From assembly GCA_012523635.1 (NCBI GenBank), contig JAAYTX010000205.1, positions 1 to 52,428 of the forward strand: a DNA stretch of 52,428 bases, written 5' to 3'. Shown one piece after another: positions 26,761 through 34,862 of this stretch (position 1 is the first letter of the stretch; each line of letters begins with the position of its first letter). The notes under the pieces are model-generated. The model was not told where the DNA came from, did not search any database, and was given only the letters and a program-made list of their open reading frames with translations. The translations under genes and the position numbers were made by a program. The stretch is from Elusimicrobiota bacterium (GTDB lineage Bacteria; Elusimicrobiota; Elusimicrobia; Elusimicrobiales; Elusimicrobiaceae).

Positions 26761-26790
26761 AAAAAACCCGGAGAAATCCGGGTTTTTTTT
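26761..26790 (+). terminator. Intrinsic terminator of the C11 peptidase gene
   Basis: AACCCGGA-GAAA-TCCGGGTT is followed by a run of eight T, 21 bases after the stop codon. The GAAA tetraloop makes it very stable. Confidence 0.9.
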
Positions 26791-26805
26791 CGCCCTTTTA
26801 TCAGT

Positions 26806-26811
26806 TATAAT
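26806..26811 (+). promoter_or_regulatory. Possible -10 box upstream of bioY
   Basis: A perfect TATAAT lies 40 bases before the preferred bioY start. No good -35 is present because the preceding sequence is the terminator T-run. I saw no BirA/BioR-like palindrome, so biotin control is not evident. Confidence 0.4.
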
Positions 26812-26851
26812 CTAGCAGGTGGAGTTTGATTCCGAGCATACGGGGGTACAA

Positions 26852-27424
26852 ATGCCCGCAATACAGCAGATTCAGGAAAAAAATTACGCGCTGGCGCCGT
26901 CCATGGCGCGCACGGGCGCGGCCATAATAGGCGGTTCTCTTTTAATAGCGCTTCTGGCCCAGGTTTCCATGAGGCTCCCGTTCACGCCGGTTCCGGTTAC
27001 GCTCCAGACTCTGGGCATCTACCTGGTCGCGGCGGCGCTTGGCCCCCGCAAAGGCGCGCTGGCTGTGATGGCTTATCTGACAGAAGGCTTTGCAGGCCTG
27101 CCCGTTTTCACGCCGGGCAACTACGGCTTCGCAGCGCTGCTTAGCCCCACGGGCGGCTATCTGCTGGGTTTCCTGCCAGCCGTAATGATTTCAGGATATA
27201 TGCTGGAAAAGCTGCCTAAATCAAGGCTTATGGCCGCGGCCGCTTTCCTGTGCGGAGCCGCCGCACTCTATGCCTGCGGCGTTCTGAGGCTGGCCGGGCT
27301 GCTGCCGTCCAATATTCTTTTCGCGGCTGGCGTCCTTCCCTTCGCCGTTGGCGAAATCTTCAAGATAACCTTAGCCGCGACTCTGGCCAAAACCGCCGGC
27401 AAAATAACTCGCAGGCTGGCCTGA
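26852..27424 (+). CDS. bioY: BioY biotin transporter substrate-binding (S) component
   Basis: A 190-residue membrane protein. The sequence LPFTPVPVTLQTLGIYLVAAALGPRKGALAVMAYL split around residues 40-75, followed by EGFAGLPVF, is diagnostic of BioY. The frame also opens at a GTG 33 bases earlier, but the ATG at 26852 follows GGGGGT and starts the family-like part. BioY binds biotin in the membrane and works alone or with ECF energising subunits, which are not encoded here. It heads a run with PilZ and RMD1/YagE genes. Import of biotin suggests biotin auxotrophy; no bio synthesis genes are present in the window. Confidence 0.93.
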   Translation: MPAIQQIQEKNYALAPSMARTGAAIIGGSLLIALLAQVSMRLPFTPVPVTLQTLGIYLVAAALGPRKGALAVMAYLTEGFAGLPVFTPGNYGFAALLSPTGGYLLGFLPAVMISGYMLEKLPKSRLMAAAAFLCGAAALYACGVLRLAGLLPSNILFAAGVLPFAVGEIFKITLAATLAKTAGKITRRLA

Positions 27425-27431
27425 AACCAAA

Positions 27432-27848
27432 ATGGACGGCATAAACAAGCGCAAGTTTTTTCGCGTGTGGCGGGCGCGGCTTAAAATGTCGCGCCTGCTT
27501 ATAGGCAATGCCAAGCCGTTTCAATCAAGCAAGAACATTACCGCCGAGGGAATGCAGTATGAATCCATCGGCGTCTGCAAGAATATCAGCGCTGGCGGCA
27601 TACTGTTTGAATCCATGGTGCCGATGCTGCCCGGTTCGCTGCTGGACTTCAAAATAGCGCTTGCCGGGTTCTCCAAATACCGCAGCGGCGACGACTGCAC
27701 CTCCGACGAAATATGCGGCCAGGCCAAGGTGATACGCGTGCAGCCCGCCAAGAGCGGGCCGGAGTTCGACATAGCCATGGAATTCATGGACCTCGACCAG
27801 AACACCCGCCAGGCCCTGGACAACTTCATCCGTTCCCACAAGCCCTGA
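27432..27848 (+). CDS. PilZ-domain protein (putative c-di-GMP binder)
   Basis: A 138-residue protein with RKFFR at 7-11 giving the RxxxR half of the PilZ site. NISAGG (51-56) gives the (D/N)xSxxG half, so the c-di-GMP contact residues are present. The rest is a small beta-barrel, ending in EFMDLDQNTRQALDNFIRSH, common at the end of PilZ proteins. The ATG follows the bioY stop by 7 bases and lies one base before the start of the RMD1/YagE gene, so the three are probably co-transcribed. The effector target is unknown. Confidence 0.87.
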   Translation: MDGINKRKFFRVWRARLKMSRLLIGNAKPFQSSKNITAEGMQYESIGVCKNISAGGILFESMVPMLPGSLLDFKIALAGFSKYRSGDDCTSDEICGQAKVIRVQPAKSGPEFDIAMEFMDLDQNTRQALDNFIRSHKP

Positions 27849-27849
27849 G

Positions 27850-28977
27850 ATGGAAAACTCCCCGCCGATACTGATACGCAAAGGCAGCATACTTGTTTAC
27901 CGCGCATACGACGTCAGCGAGGAGATAAACCTCTCTTCCGCGGAAAAGCTGCTGCTTTCTTACGGCGAGGCGGGACGCCTGCGCCTGGTGACCGACCTGC
28001 GCAAGGCAATAATCATCAAGGAAGCCCCGATAGTCGTGGAGCTGCCCGGCGAAAAGCTGGAACTGGGCGGACGCCCCATTGAAACCGCCGTCACCGCCAA
28101 GGTGTGGGATTACGGCGTAATTTCCATAACACTCAAATTCCAGATACCGCCCGCCACCGACTGGAAGGGTTTGGTGGACCTGGCCTGGCTGATGGAAAAC
28201 TCCCCACAACTGGACAAGCTGGCACAGGACCGCAAGCAGCTGCTCCTGACCCAACTGCTCCCGGCGGCCAAGAACCTATACAGCTGGACGGTGGCGGAAG
28301 ACTACATCACCTACTGCATAGAAGGTTATGAGGGAGCCGCCTCGCCAAGGGAGCTGCTTAACAAAGCCGACATCGCCGCCCTGATACTGGCGGAGAACAA
28401 AGACAAGCTTTCCGAACAAAGCCGCGAACTGATACTCAAACACGCGCTTCAGTACAGCGCTTCTGACATCGCGGTGATAGACTGGAACTCGGCCCTGCTG
28501 ATAGACAACGAAATGCCGCGCGATATCGCCGACACCATAGAATTCTGCCTCACGCACCTGCTGGTGATGCGCCACTACGACGAAATGCTGGACAGAAAGC
28601 TTTCGGCGCTATACGACAGCATGGAAAACCGCGGCAAGCAGGGGTTCCTGCGCCGCCTGCTGGACGATTTCTACTCGCGCATGGAAGAAGAAACGGCGCA
28701 GAAATACATAGAATTTTCCGAATTCCTGACCCGCGTGGAAAACTCGCTGAAAACAGTAGGCGATTCGTATCTGGCCACCATTTTCCGCATGGCGGGACAC
28801 GAGTTCCGCTTCAAGGACTGGCAGGGAAGCGTGGACCGCAAAATGTCCACGCTGGAGCGAATAACACAGATTCTTCAGGGCGAAATCAATTCGCGCCGCA
28901 GCCACTGGCTTGAAATAATAGTCATCGGCCTGATTGCGCTGGAACTGATACCGCTGTTAGATCACTTCACCAAATAA
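27850..28977 (+). CDS. RMD1/YagE family protein (DUF155)
   Basis: A 375-residue protein. The C-terminal part, with LERITQILQGEINSRRSHWLEIIVIGLIALELIPLL, is the conserved end of the RMD1/YagE family: a helical coil followed by a single membrane segment (about 356-372). The N-terminal half is an alpha/beta region with no catalytic motif that I recognise. Eukaryotic members sit in mitochondria and affect translation and microtubules; bacterial function is unknown. It follows the PilZ gene by a single base. It ends 3 bases from the convergent TauE gene without a terminator. Confidence 0.8.
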   Translation: MENSPPILIRKGSILVYRAYDVSEEINLSSAEKLLLSYGEAGRLRLVTDLRKAIIIKEAPIVVELPGEKLELGGRPIETAVTAKVWDYGVISITLKFQIPPATDWKGLVDLAWLMENSPQLDKLAQDRKQLLLTQLLPAAKNLYSWTVAEDYITYCIEGYEGAASPRELLNKADIAALILAENKDKLSEQSRELILKHALQYSASDIAVIDWNSALLIDNEMPRDIADTIEFCLTHLLVMRHYDEMLDRKLSALYDSMENRGKQGFLRRLLDDFYSRMEEETAQKYIEFSEFLTRVENSLKTVGDSYLATIFRMAGHEFRFKDWQGSVDRKMSTLERITQILQGEINSRRSHWLEIIVIGLIALELIPLLDHFTK

Positions 28978-28980
28978 CGC

Positions 28981-29742
28981 TTACCTAAAAACCCTGTAAA
29001 ACAGCACCGCCACCATAGCACCGGACATGCACAGCAGCAAAGGCCTTACAAAAGCCGGACCGCGCTTTATAGCCATTGACGCGCCTAGACGGCTGCCAAG
29101 CAACTGCCCTATGGCCATCACGGCCCCTATTTCATAGGAAATGTTGCCGCCTATGACAAACAAGCACAGCGCAGCCGCATTGCTGGAAAAATTCATTATT
29201 TTGGCGTAGCCGGTGGCACCCAGCAGTTCCAGCCCTCCCAGGCCGACCAGCGCCGCAGCCCAAAGCGTGCCTGTGCCCGGGCCGAAAAACCCGTCATAAA
29301 ACCCAAGCGCCAGGCCAAGGCCGCACAACAGCGGACGCAGGGCAAAACGAGCCGCGCCGCGAGACTGCCCGAACCCCGGAGAGAACAGCATATACGCCAG
29401 CACGCCCGATAACAGGAACGGAAGAAGCCAGGCCAACAGGCGCGGGTCAAGGCGCTGAAGCAGCCACGCGCCGCACAGCGAGCCCAAAAACGCTGCCAGC
29501 GCACCGCGCAGGGCCACCGCCTTGTCCACATGTCCTGAAGACGCGAAGCGCCAGGAGGCGGCCATGCTTCCGAACGTGGATTGCAACTTGTTGGTGCCTA
29601 TTGCAAGGGCGGGCGGAAGCCCCAGGTTAAGAAGAAAAGGAAGAGTGAGCAGCCCCCCGCCTCCGGCTATGGCGTCTATCCAGCCGGCTACGGCGCTCAC
29701 CGCGAAAGCAAGGACTACAGCAAGGCAGGAATCAGCGAACAT
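28981..29742 (-). CDS. TauE/SafE-family sulfite/sulfonate-type membrane exporter
   Basis: A 253-residue protein with about eight hydrophobic segments. The opening VSAVAGWIDAIAGGGGLLTLPFLLNLGLPPALAIGTNKLQS is the family's glycine-rich first repeat. GLGLALGFYDGFFGPGTGTL is the second repeat, as expected for the duplicated TauE/SafE fold. Members move sulfur oxyanions or organic acids; the substrate cannot be assigned. It lies 32 bases downstream of murB on the same strand and is probably co-transcribed with it. No Shine-Dalgarno is evident before the ATG. Confidence 0.85.
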   Translation of the reverse strand: MFADSCLAVVLAFAVSAVAGWIDAIAGGGGLLTLPFLLNLGLPPALAIGTNKLQSTFGSMAASWRFASSGHVDKAVALRGALAAFLGSLCGAWLLQRLDPRLLAWLLPFLLSGVLAYMLFSPGFGQSRGAARFALRPLLCGLGLALGFYDGFFGPGTGTLWAAALVGLGGLELLGATGYAKIMNFSSNAAALCLFVIGGNISYEIGAVMAIGQLLGSRLGASMAIKRGPAFVRPLLLCMSGAMVAVLFYRVFR

Positions 29743-29774
29743 GCGTCAGGGCCATAACTGGAACGGCTGCGAAG

Positions 29775-30692
29775 CTAACGCGCATCCTGGAAATCGCCGA
29801 GCAGTATCTGCTCCAGCTCCAGTTCGACGCCTGTTTTGCCCTTAACCTCGGCTATCACTTTCTTTATCAGGGCATAAACGTCCGAAGCCGTAGCGCCGCC
29901 GGTGTTGACTATAAATCCGGCATGTTTTGGCGAGACCTGGGCCCCGCCTATTGAAAATCCCTTTAAGCCGCAAACATCGATGAGGCGCGAGGCGAAATCG
30001 CCCTGAGGACGCTTGAACACGCTCCCGGCAGAAGGATATTCAAGCGGCTGTTTGACGGCCCGCTGCGACAGTATCCCGGCGCGTATTTCCTTTAGCGCGG
30101 CGGCGTCCCCCGCCTTTAGCGCCCAGCGGGCGGAAAGCACCAGAAACCCGGCAAGGCCCTCTACCTTCCTGTAAGAAGGCTTAAGTTCCGATTTCTTAAA
30201 GGTTTTAACCGCCCCGGCGGCGTCCATTACTTGGACGTCTATAAGGCAGTCGAAGGTTTCCTGGCCGAAAGCTCCCGCGTTCATCCACACTGCTCCGCCG
30301 ACACTGCCAGGAATGCCCGAAAGCTTTTCCATACCCGACAGGCCTGCCGAGGCGGCCGCCTCAGCAACCTCATCCAGTGCCGAACCCGCCCTGGCGGTTA
30401 TGGTTTCCCCTGCACGCTCAATGCCGCGCATTCCGCGCGTACAACACACGATTCCGGGAACACCGCCATCGCTGGCCAATATATTGGACCCCAGCCCCAG
30501 CATGGTAAGCGGGACTTTCGCTTCCCGGGCAGTGTTAAGCACCAGGCGGAGTTCGTCGGCCGTCTCCGGGAATGCCAGCACCTGCGCCGGACCGCCAACT
30601 TTATAGGTGGTGTAAAGCGACAGGAACGCACCCTCGAAACAGCGGGGACCAAGCCGCGCTTTAAGTTGTTCGCCCCAGGGGGTTTTAATCAT
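29775..30692 (-). CDS. murB: UDP-N-acetylenolpyruvoylglucosamine reductase MurB
   Basis: A 305-residue protein of the shorter (type II) MurB class. YTTYKVGGPAQVLAFP is the FAD-domain start, LGLGSNILASDGGVPGIV the FAD phosphate loop and GIPGSVGGAVWMNAGAFG a further FAD contact. YPSAGSVFKRP carries the catalytic Ser. HAGFIVNTGGATASDV is the C-terminal substrate-domain signature with Glu following. It reduces enolpyruvyl-UDP-GlcNAc to UDP-MurNAc in peptidoglycan synthesis. The frame opens at 30800, but that stretch runs through the rocD terminator hairpin. The ATG at 30692 is the first codon compatible with family length. It stands alone, away from the usual mur/fts cluster. Confidence 0.93.
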   Translation of the reverse strand: MIKTPWGEQLKARLGPRCFEGAFLSLYTTYKVGGPAQVLAFPETADELRLVLNTAREAKVPLTMLGLGSNILASDGGVPGIVCCTRGMRGIERAGETITARAGSALDEVAEAAASAGLSGMEKLSGIPGSVGGAVWMNAGAFGQETFDCLIDVQVMDAAGAVKTFKKSELKPSYRKVEGLAGFLVLSARWALKAGDAAALKEIRAGILSQRAVKQPLEYPSAGSVFKRPQGDFASRLIDVCGLKGFSIGGAQVSPKHAGFIVNTGGATASDVYALIKKVIAEVKGKTGVELELEQILLGDFQDAR

Positions 30693-30706
30693 AAGAGGGG
30701 TGGCAA

Positions 30707-30733
30707 AAGCAAAGCCGCCCAAAGGCGGCTTTG
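30707..30733 (-). terminator. Terminator of rocD
   Basis: On the minus strand GGCAAAGCCGCC-TTTG-GGCGGCTTTGCTTTTGCC forms a strong stem with a short T-rich tail, 21 bases after the rocD stop and 15 bases before the murB start codon. Confidence 0.7.
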
Positions 30734-30753
30734 CCAGCCATATGGTTTCCCGT

Positions 30754-31983
30754 TCAGGGCATCCTGAGCACTTTCTTGATACGCCTGAGAGCCCAGTCAA
30801 CCTGCTTTTTCTCTATCACCAGGGGCGGCGCGAAACGGATTATGTTCTCGTGCGTCTCTTTGCAGAGTATGCCCTCGTTCTTCAGCGCCTCGCAGAAGCG
30901 GCGCGCGCCGCCAGCGGTGGGCGTAAGCTGAAGGCCGATGAGAAGGCCGCGCCCGCGCACCTGGGCTATGTGGGGAGACTTTATCGCCCTAAGCCCCTGC
31001 ATGAAATGCTCGCCCAACTCTGCCGAGCGCTCGACAAGCTTTTCCTCGACCAGGACGCGCAGGGCCTCGCGCGAGACGGCGCAGGCCAGCGGGTTGCCGC
31101 CGAACGTGCTGCCATGCTGGCCCGGCTTGAACACGCCCAGCACTTCCCTGGAGGAAACAACGGCGGAAATCGGCATCACGCCGCCGCCCAAGGCCTTGCC
31201 CGCTATCAGCATGTCGGGGCGTTCGCAGAAATGCTCCCAGCAGAACATCTTGCCGGTCCGGCCGAAGCCGGTCTGTATCTCGTCGGCTACGAAAAGCACC
31301 CTGTTCTGGCGGCACAGCTGCTGCGCTTGGCGCAGGTAGTCGGCCGGGGGAACGTTTATGCCGGCCTCGCCCTGGATAGGCTCGAATATGAAAGCCACAG
31401 TGTTGGGGTTGACGGCGGCTTTAAGGGCTTCGATATCGCCGTACTTAACTATTTTGAAGCCGGGAGTGAAGGGGCCGAAGCCGTCGCGGTAATCCTCCTC
31501 GGTGGAGAAGCCGACTATAGTGACCGTCCTGCCATGGAAGTTGTCGGAACAGACTATTATTTCAGCCTTGTCCTTTTCCACGCCTTTTACCTTGTAGCCC
31601 CACTTGCGCACGGCCTTGAGGGCGGTTTCCACGGCTTCCGCGCCGGTGTTCATCGGCAGGGCCATTTCATAGCCCGAAATTTCGCACAGTTCCTTGAGCC
31701 AGGGGCCAAGCTGGTCGTTGTGGAAGGCGCGGGAAGTGAGCGTAACCTTCTTGGCCTGCGCCAGCAAAGCCTTCATGATGCGGGGATGGCGGTGCCCGTG
31801 GTTAAGGGCGGAATAGGCGCTAAGCATGTCCAGGTACTTTTTGCCTTCCGGGTCCTTCACCCATATGCCCTTGGCTTCGGATATCACTATGGGCAGGGGG
31901 TGGTAGTTGTGCGCCCCGTAGGTATCGCCCATCTCTATCAGCTTTGCGCTTTCAGCGCCCATCGTAGGTGTTGTTTCAGTCAT
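30754..31983 (-). CDS. rocD: Ornithine--oxo-acid aminotransferase (PLP fold type I)
   Basis: A 409-residue class III aminotransferase. [17 protein letters not shown] near residues 23-39 and [15 protein letters not shown] are specific to ornithine aminotransferases. The PLP lysine is K263 in [10 protein letters not shown], and D234 in [12 protein letters not shown] pairs with the pyridine nitrogen. It moves the delta-amino group of ornithine to 2-oxoglutarate, forming glutamate semialdehyde. That links arginine and ornithine to glutamate and proline. GGGAG stands before the ATG. It is 12 bases downstream of the outer-membrane gene on the same strand, and a hairpin follows. In this peptide-related window it likely works in amino-acid catabolism. 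Confidence 0.92.
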   Translation of the reverse strand: MTETTPTMGAESAKLIEMGDTYGAHNYHPLPIVISEAKGIWVKDPEGKKYLDMLSAYSALNHGHRHPRIMKALLAQAKKVTLTSRAFHNDQLGPWLKELCEISGYEMALPMNTGAEAVETALKAVRKWGYKVKGVEKDKAEIIVCSDNFHGRTVTIVGFSTEEDYRDGFGPFTPGFKIVKYGDIEALKAAVNPNTVAFIFEPIQGEAGINVPPADYLRQAQQLCRQNRVLFVADEIQTGFGRTGKMFCWEHFCERPDMLIAGKALGGGVMPISAVVSSREVLGVFKPGQHGSTFGGNPLACAVSREALRVLVEEKLVERSAELGEHFMQGLRAIKSPHIAQVRGRGLLIGLQLTPTAGGARRFCEALKNEGILCKETHENIIRFAPPLVIEKKQVDWALRRIKKVLRMP

Positions 31984-31995
31984 TTGTCTGCTCCC

Positions 31996-32739
31996 TTAGA
32001 ATTTTACGCCTGCGCCGCCCTGAAACCCCGTCTGCCCGTGGCTGCCGGAAACGGCGGCGAACAGGTAGGCGAAGGGCCATGGCGTGACGTTCAGACCTGC
32101 TGTGTAGCGTACTTCCGAAACCGACACATGGTCGCCGGAGGCGACATCCAGGTTCGAGACCTTGCTTTCAAGGCGGCTGCTGTCGAAGCCAAGCCCCACA
32201 TAGGGCTTGAGCACCGGCAGGTCCAGCCCTGCGGCGATGTCCATCGAGAAATGGCGGAACTTCATATAATCGTTGCTGAAAGTGTCGTAGAATGCGCTGA
32301 CGGTGAGGTCAGGCAGGAATTTGGCGGCGGTGTGGCGGAAAATGCTGTAGCGCAGACCGGCGCCCAGCACGGGCGCGCCGTCGCTGATTGGCAGGCTGCG
32401 CAGAACCACGCCGAAATTCTTGGGCAGGCCGACTTCAGCCTGCACTATGGGAAGGCCGAAAGCGTCAACCCCGGCGTCGCGCAGTATCGAGTTGCCGGTG
32501 TCGGGCTTGGTCTGGAATACTCCCGCTACGCCAATATCGAAACCGGGGAAGCCCATGGTGCGGGCGGAATGGAAATCCGCCGAACCTAAAAGCCCGCCAA
32601 GGTCTTTGGCAAAGGGTTTCATTGAATCCTGAGTAACCCTGGAGCCGAATTCTGAAAAAACGTTAAGGGCGTTGGCTTCGCCCGCGAAATTCAATGCGAA
32701 CAGCGAAAAAACAGCCGCGAACACCGTTTTTTTATGCAT
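31996..32739 (-). CDS. Putative outer-membrane beta-barrel protein
   Basis: A 247-residue protein with a signal peptide (HKKTVFAAVFSLFALNFAGEANA). Alternating hydrophobic strands follow, and the C-terminus is Phe (GGAGVKF), the usual last residue of a barrel inserted by BamA. Strands such as PVLGAGLRYSIF, DLTVSAFYDTF and LKPYVGLGFDSS support an approximately 8-12 strand barrel. The frame opens at 32772, but GGAGGG lies 5 bases before the ATG at 32739, which begins the signal peptide. It is directly upstream of rocD on the same strand. I do not recognise the family; the partner could be an amino-acid or peptide-uptake role, but that is inference. Confidence 0.65.
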   Translation of the reverse strand: MHKKTVFAAVFSLFALNFAGEANALNVFSEFGSRVTQDSMKPFAKDLGGLLGSADFHSARTMGFPGFDIGVAGVFQTKPDTGNSILRDAGVDAFGLPIVQAEVGLPKNFGVVLRSLPISDGAPVLGAGLRYSIFRHTAAKFLPDLTVSAFYDTFSNDYMKFRHFSMDIAAGLDLPVLKPYVGLGFDSSRLESKVSNLDVASGDHVSVSEVRYTAGLNVTPWPFAYLFAAVSGSHGQTGFQGGAGVKF

Positions 32740-32778
32740 TAACCCTCCATCCTGTATGCGTTTGGCGGCCAAAGGCCC

Positions 32779-32794
32779 CCTTACATTAGTAAGG
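32779..32794. promoter_or_regulatory. Palindrome CCTTACATTAGTAAGG, possible operator
   Basis: A perfect 6-base inverted repeat with a 4-base spacer, 40 bases before the outer-membrane gene and 77 bases before the divergent RsuA-type gene. It overlaps AT-rich sequence likely to be the promoter of the outer-membrane/rocD unit. A regulator is not identified. Confidence 0.35.
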
Positions 32795-32870
32795 TTAATA
32801 CAAAACTCCGTCTCAAATCAAGCTTTATGAACAATGCCGCGATTGCCGCGCCAAGCCCCAAAAAAGTACC

Positions 32871-33497
32871 ATGGTTTTCTCTATGGAACACCTGCCCGGC
32901 AAACCGTCGCGCGCGATACTATTCAACAAGCCTTACGGCGTGATATCGCAGTTCCGCGCCACCGAAAAGCATCAGACGCTGGCGTCTTTCGGCTTCCCCC
33001 CGCGATTCAACCCGGCTGGACGTCTGGATGCCGACAGCGAGGGCCTGCTGTTGCTGACTTCCGACGGCGCTTTGCAGCACGTTCTGTGCGAACCGCGCTA
33101 CGGGCATCCGCGCACCTATCTGGCACAGGTGGAAGGAATACCCAACGATGCGGCATTGCAAAAGATACGCGGAGGCATCGAAATACCGGGCCACAAGTGC
33201 CTGCCCTGCCGCATCGCGCTTGGGCATGACACGGCACTGCCGCCGCGCACCCCGCCAATACGCTTCCGAAAAACAGTACCCGATTCGTGGGTGGAGCTTA
33301 CTATTACCGAAGGGAAGAACCGACAGGTGCGGAAAATGCTGGCCGCCGCAGGCTACCCGGTGCTTAGGCTTTACAGAAAAGCAATAGGGGCGCTTTCGGA
33401 TGCCGGCCTTCCCCCCGGCCGCTGGCGCTACCTCACTGAAGAGGAAATCAGCTTAATAGCTAAATACGGCGACAAGACTACTGTTGCCAAGAAATAA
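32871..33497 (+). CDS. RsuA/RluE-type pseudouridine synthase
   Basis: A 208-residue protein without an S4 domain. PAGRLDADSEGLLLLT holds the catalytic Asp (D53) of the RsuA/RluB/E/F family. ITEGKNRQVRKMLAAAGYPVLRLYR is the second conserved motif. A short version without S4 matches RluE, which modifies U2457 in 23S rRNA. The start could instead be the ATG at 32883, four codons later. The gene is divergent from the outer-membrane gene and followed by the AT-rich region. Confidence 0.85.
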   Translation: MVFSMEHLPGKPSRAILFNKPYGVISQFRATEKHQTLASFGFPPRFNPAGRLDADSEGLLLLTSDGALQHVLCEPRYGHPRTYLAQVEGIPNDAALQKIRGGIEIPGHKCLPCRIALGHDTALPPRTPPIRFRKTVPDSWVELTITEGKNRQVRKMLAAAGYPVLRLYRKAIGALSDAGLPPGRWRYLTEEEISLIAKYGDKTTVAKK

Positions 33498-33772
33498 GCG
33501 TCACCCCTTGCCGGAACAATACAAAACGATATCCGCTGTTTTCGGCCATGAAGCCGTGGAGATGGAATCAAGCGGCCTGGAGACAGCACCCTCAATATGC
33601 GCTGTTTGATATTCGGCTATTGAGCGCACATCCGCCGCATGGATTGCTGGACACGGCGGCGCATTGTCGCGCGATTGGCTCTCGTAAAATTAGCGGCTAT
33701 TGGCATAAATTAATTAAGCGCTATCCCTATTTCCCATTTCTAGTCTTATAATGTAGTATAGACTCTGCGCCA

Positions 33773-34156
33773 TTAATGTCTCACAGGATTTCCATATTCC
33801 ACTAATATCTCCCACTTACCATTATTTTTAATTTCTAATAATATTAGCTGCCATGAAACACCCTTTTTTATCACATCAGCATGAATCACAAGTTCAGTCC
33901 CACTAGCTTCTGCTTCTTCTGTTACTTGTACTATATATTCATTTTCAACAATGCTAAATTTTAAATTACTTATTTTCCCAAGTTTTATATTTTTATACTT
34001 AGATGCAATTATTTGAGAAGATAAAATCGTTTCATTAATATAATTTACACCCTCATTTATCGTTGGTTTATGTTTCAAATAAAAAACATAAAACCAACCT
34101 ACCACTGTTAGCAGTATAAATATAATTACTATTAATTTCATTTTTTTATTAATCAT
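33773..34156 (-). CDS. Small single-pass membrane protein, AT-rich
   Basis: A 127-residue protein with a basic start and one membrane helix (about residues 7-27). An extracytoplasmic domain of about 95 residues follows, with alternating strands (ISNLKFSIVENEYIVQVTEEAEASGTELVIHADVIKKG). AGGA lies 4 bases before the ATG. The arrangement is like Coa1-type proteins (membrane anchor plus a small beta domain), but that comparison is weak. Codon use is AT-biased, unlike every other gene in the window, suggesting recent transfer. I do not assign a function. Confidence 0.55.
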   Translation of the reverse strand: MINKKMKLIVIIFILLTVVGWFYVFYLKHKPTINEGVNYINETILSSQIIASKYKNIKLGKISNLKFSIVENEYIVQVTEEAEASGTELVIHADVIKKGVSWQLILLEIKNNGKWEILVEYGNPVRH

Positions 34157-34322
34157 AATATCCTAATAGAACGTAAATTGTATAGCAACTGAAGCAGAAG
34201 CAGCTAGCCCATAAAAACGCCTTATTTTGTCAAAAACTATATTTAAGTATTCCTGAATTTCACCCGTCTATGGATACATTAGCCAGCTTTCTAGGAAATA
34301 GCATAGTGCGAATTCATGTGTT

Positions 34323-34526
34323 TCATTTTGACTTCCTTGTGTTCTTATCCCAAGGCAACCGCAGTAACATGTGTAAAACAATAATTGTTATCGTCCCTGA
34401 TAAAATTCCAGCTGCGAGTTTGCCATTATTCGGAAACAATTTCTCACATAATGGATAAAACATACCCAAGATAACAGGACACACAAAAAGAACAAGCACC
34501 ATAAACACACTTTCTTTTTTATGCAT
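34323..34526 (-). CDS. Small membrane protein, AT-rich
   Basis: A 67-residue protein with two hydrophobic segments (about 7-27 and 38-54) and basic ends. GGAGAT is placed 7 bases before the ATG, the best support that it is expressed. Composition matches the neighbouring 127-residue gene rather than the chromosome. It lacks motifs I can name. Confidence 0.45.
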   Translation of the reverse strand: MHKKESVFMVLVLFVCPVILGMFYPLCEKLFPNNGKLAAGILSGTITIIVLHMLLRLPWDKNTRKSK

Positions 34527-34862
34527 ATATTATCTCCATATTACTTCGCACTGAACCTGAGTAGGTCTATCAGTCATGGGAAGCAGATAATCCAGTTATA
34601 GACAATAAGTAAAGAGGCACTATTTATACAAGCCCGCAATTAAAACGCATTTATGTTCTCATGCGACCTGAAACACCCTTGCCGTTCCCCCAGTGAATTC
34701 TACTTATTTCCGCCAAAACATGCACCCTGCCCGTGCCACGTGAAGGCGGGAAATCTGCGCTGGCACGCTCTATAAAAGCTAAGAGTTGCTATAATTGTTT
34801 CTTAACGGGCGGCTGGCGCGCCGCACGGCGGGAAACGCGATTAATCCCCGCCGGACAGCAAC
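34527..34862. other. Intergenic region left of radC
   Basis: No gene can be supported here. The composition returns to G+C-rich from about 34680. A GTGCCA...TGGCAC inverted repeat (34734-34766 approximately) and the radC promoter are the only elements I see. Confidence 0.5.
34787..34795 (+). promoter_or_regulatory. Extended -10 promoter of radC
   Basis: TGCTATAAT is a perfect TGn-TATAAT, with transcription expected near 34802. The leader of about 60 bases is G+C-rich. No -35 box is needed or seen. Confidence 0.55.

Larger units (their letters stand above)
33740..34560. other. AT-rich island with two small membrane-protein genes
   Basis: From about 33740 to 34560 the base composition changes abruptly: the 33773-34156 gene is roughly 28 percent G+C by eye against more than 55 percent nearby. 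It holds two small minus-strand genes and a 34-codon open frame with no start codon (34163-34267) between them. The left side (33498-33740) contains no gene that I can support. This is a likely acquisition from an AT-rich donor. No integrase, direct repeat or tRNA boundary was found. Confidence 0.6.

Noticed and set aside
30700-32589. Long plus-strand open frame opposite rocD (629 codons)
   Set aside because: It is antisense to a well recognised aminotransferase and the outer-membrane gene; its sequence is rich in His, Gln and Ala with no family motif, as expected from a codon-biased shadow.
33548-33751. 67-codon plus-strand open frame in the gap after the RsuA-type gene
   Set aside because: There is no ribosome binding site, no family resemblance, and the residue composition is unlike that of its neighbours; I leave the 33498-33772 gap empty.
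34163-34267. Short 34-codon open frame before the AT-rich 127-residue gene
   Set aside because: It lacks any start codon and no motif is recognised. It may be a remnant of a broken gene, but that is not supported enough to list as a feature.
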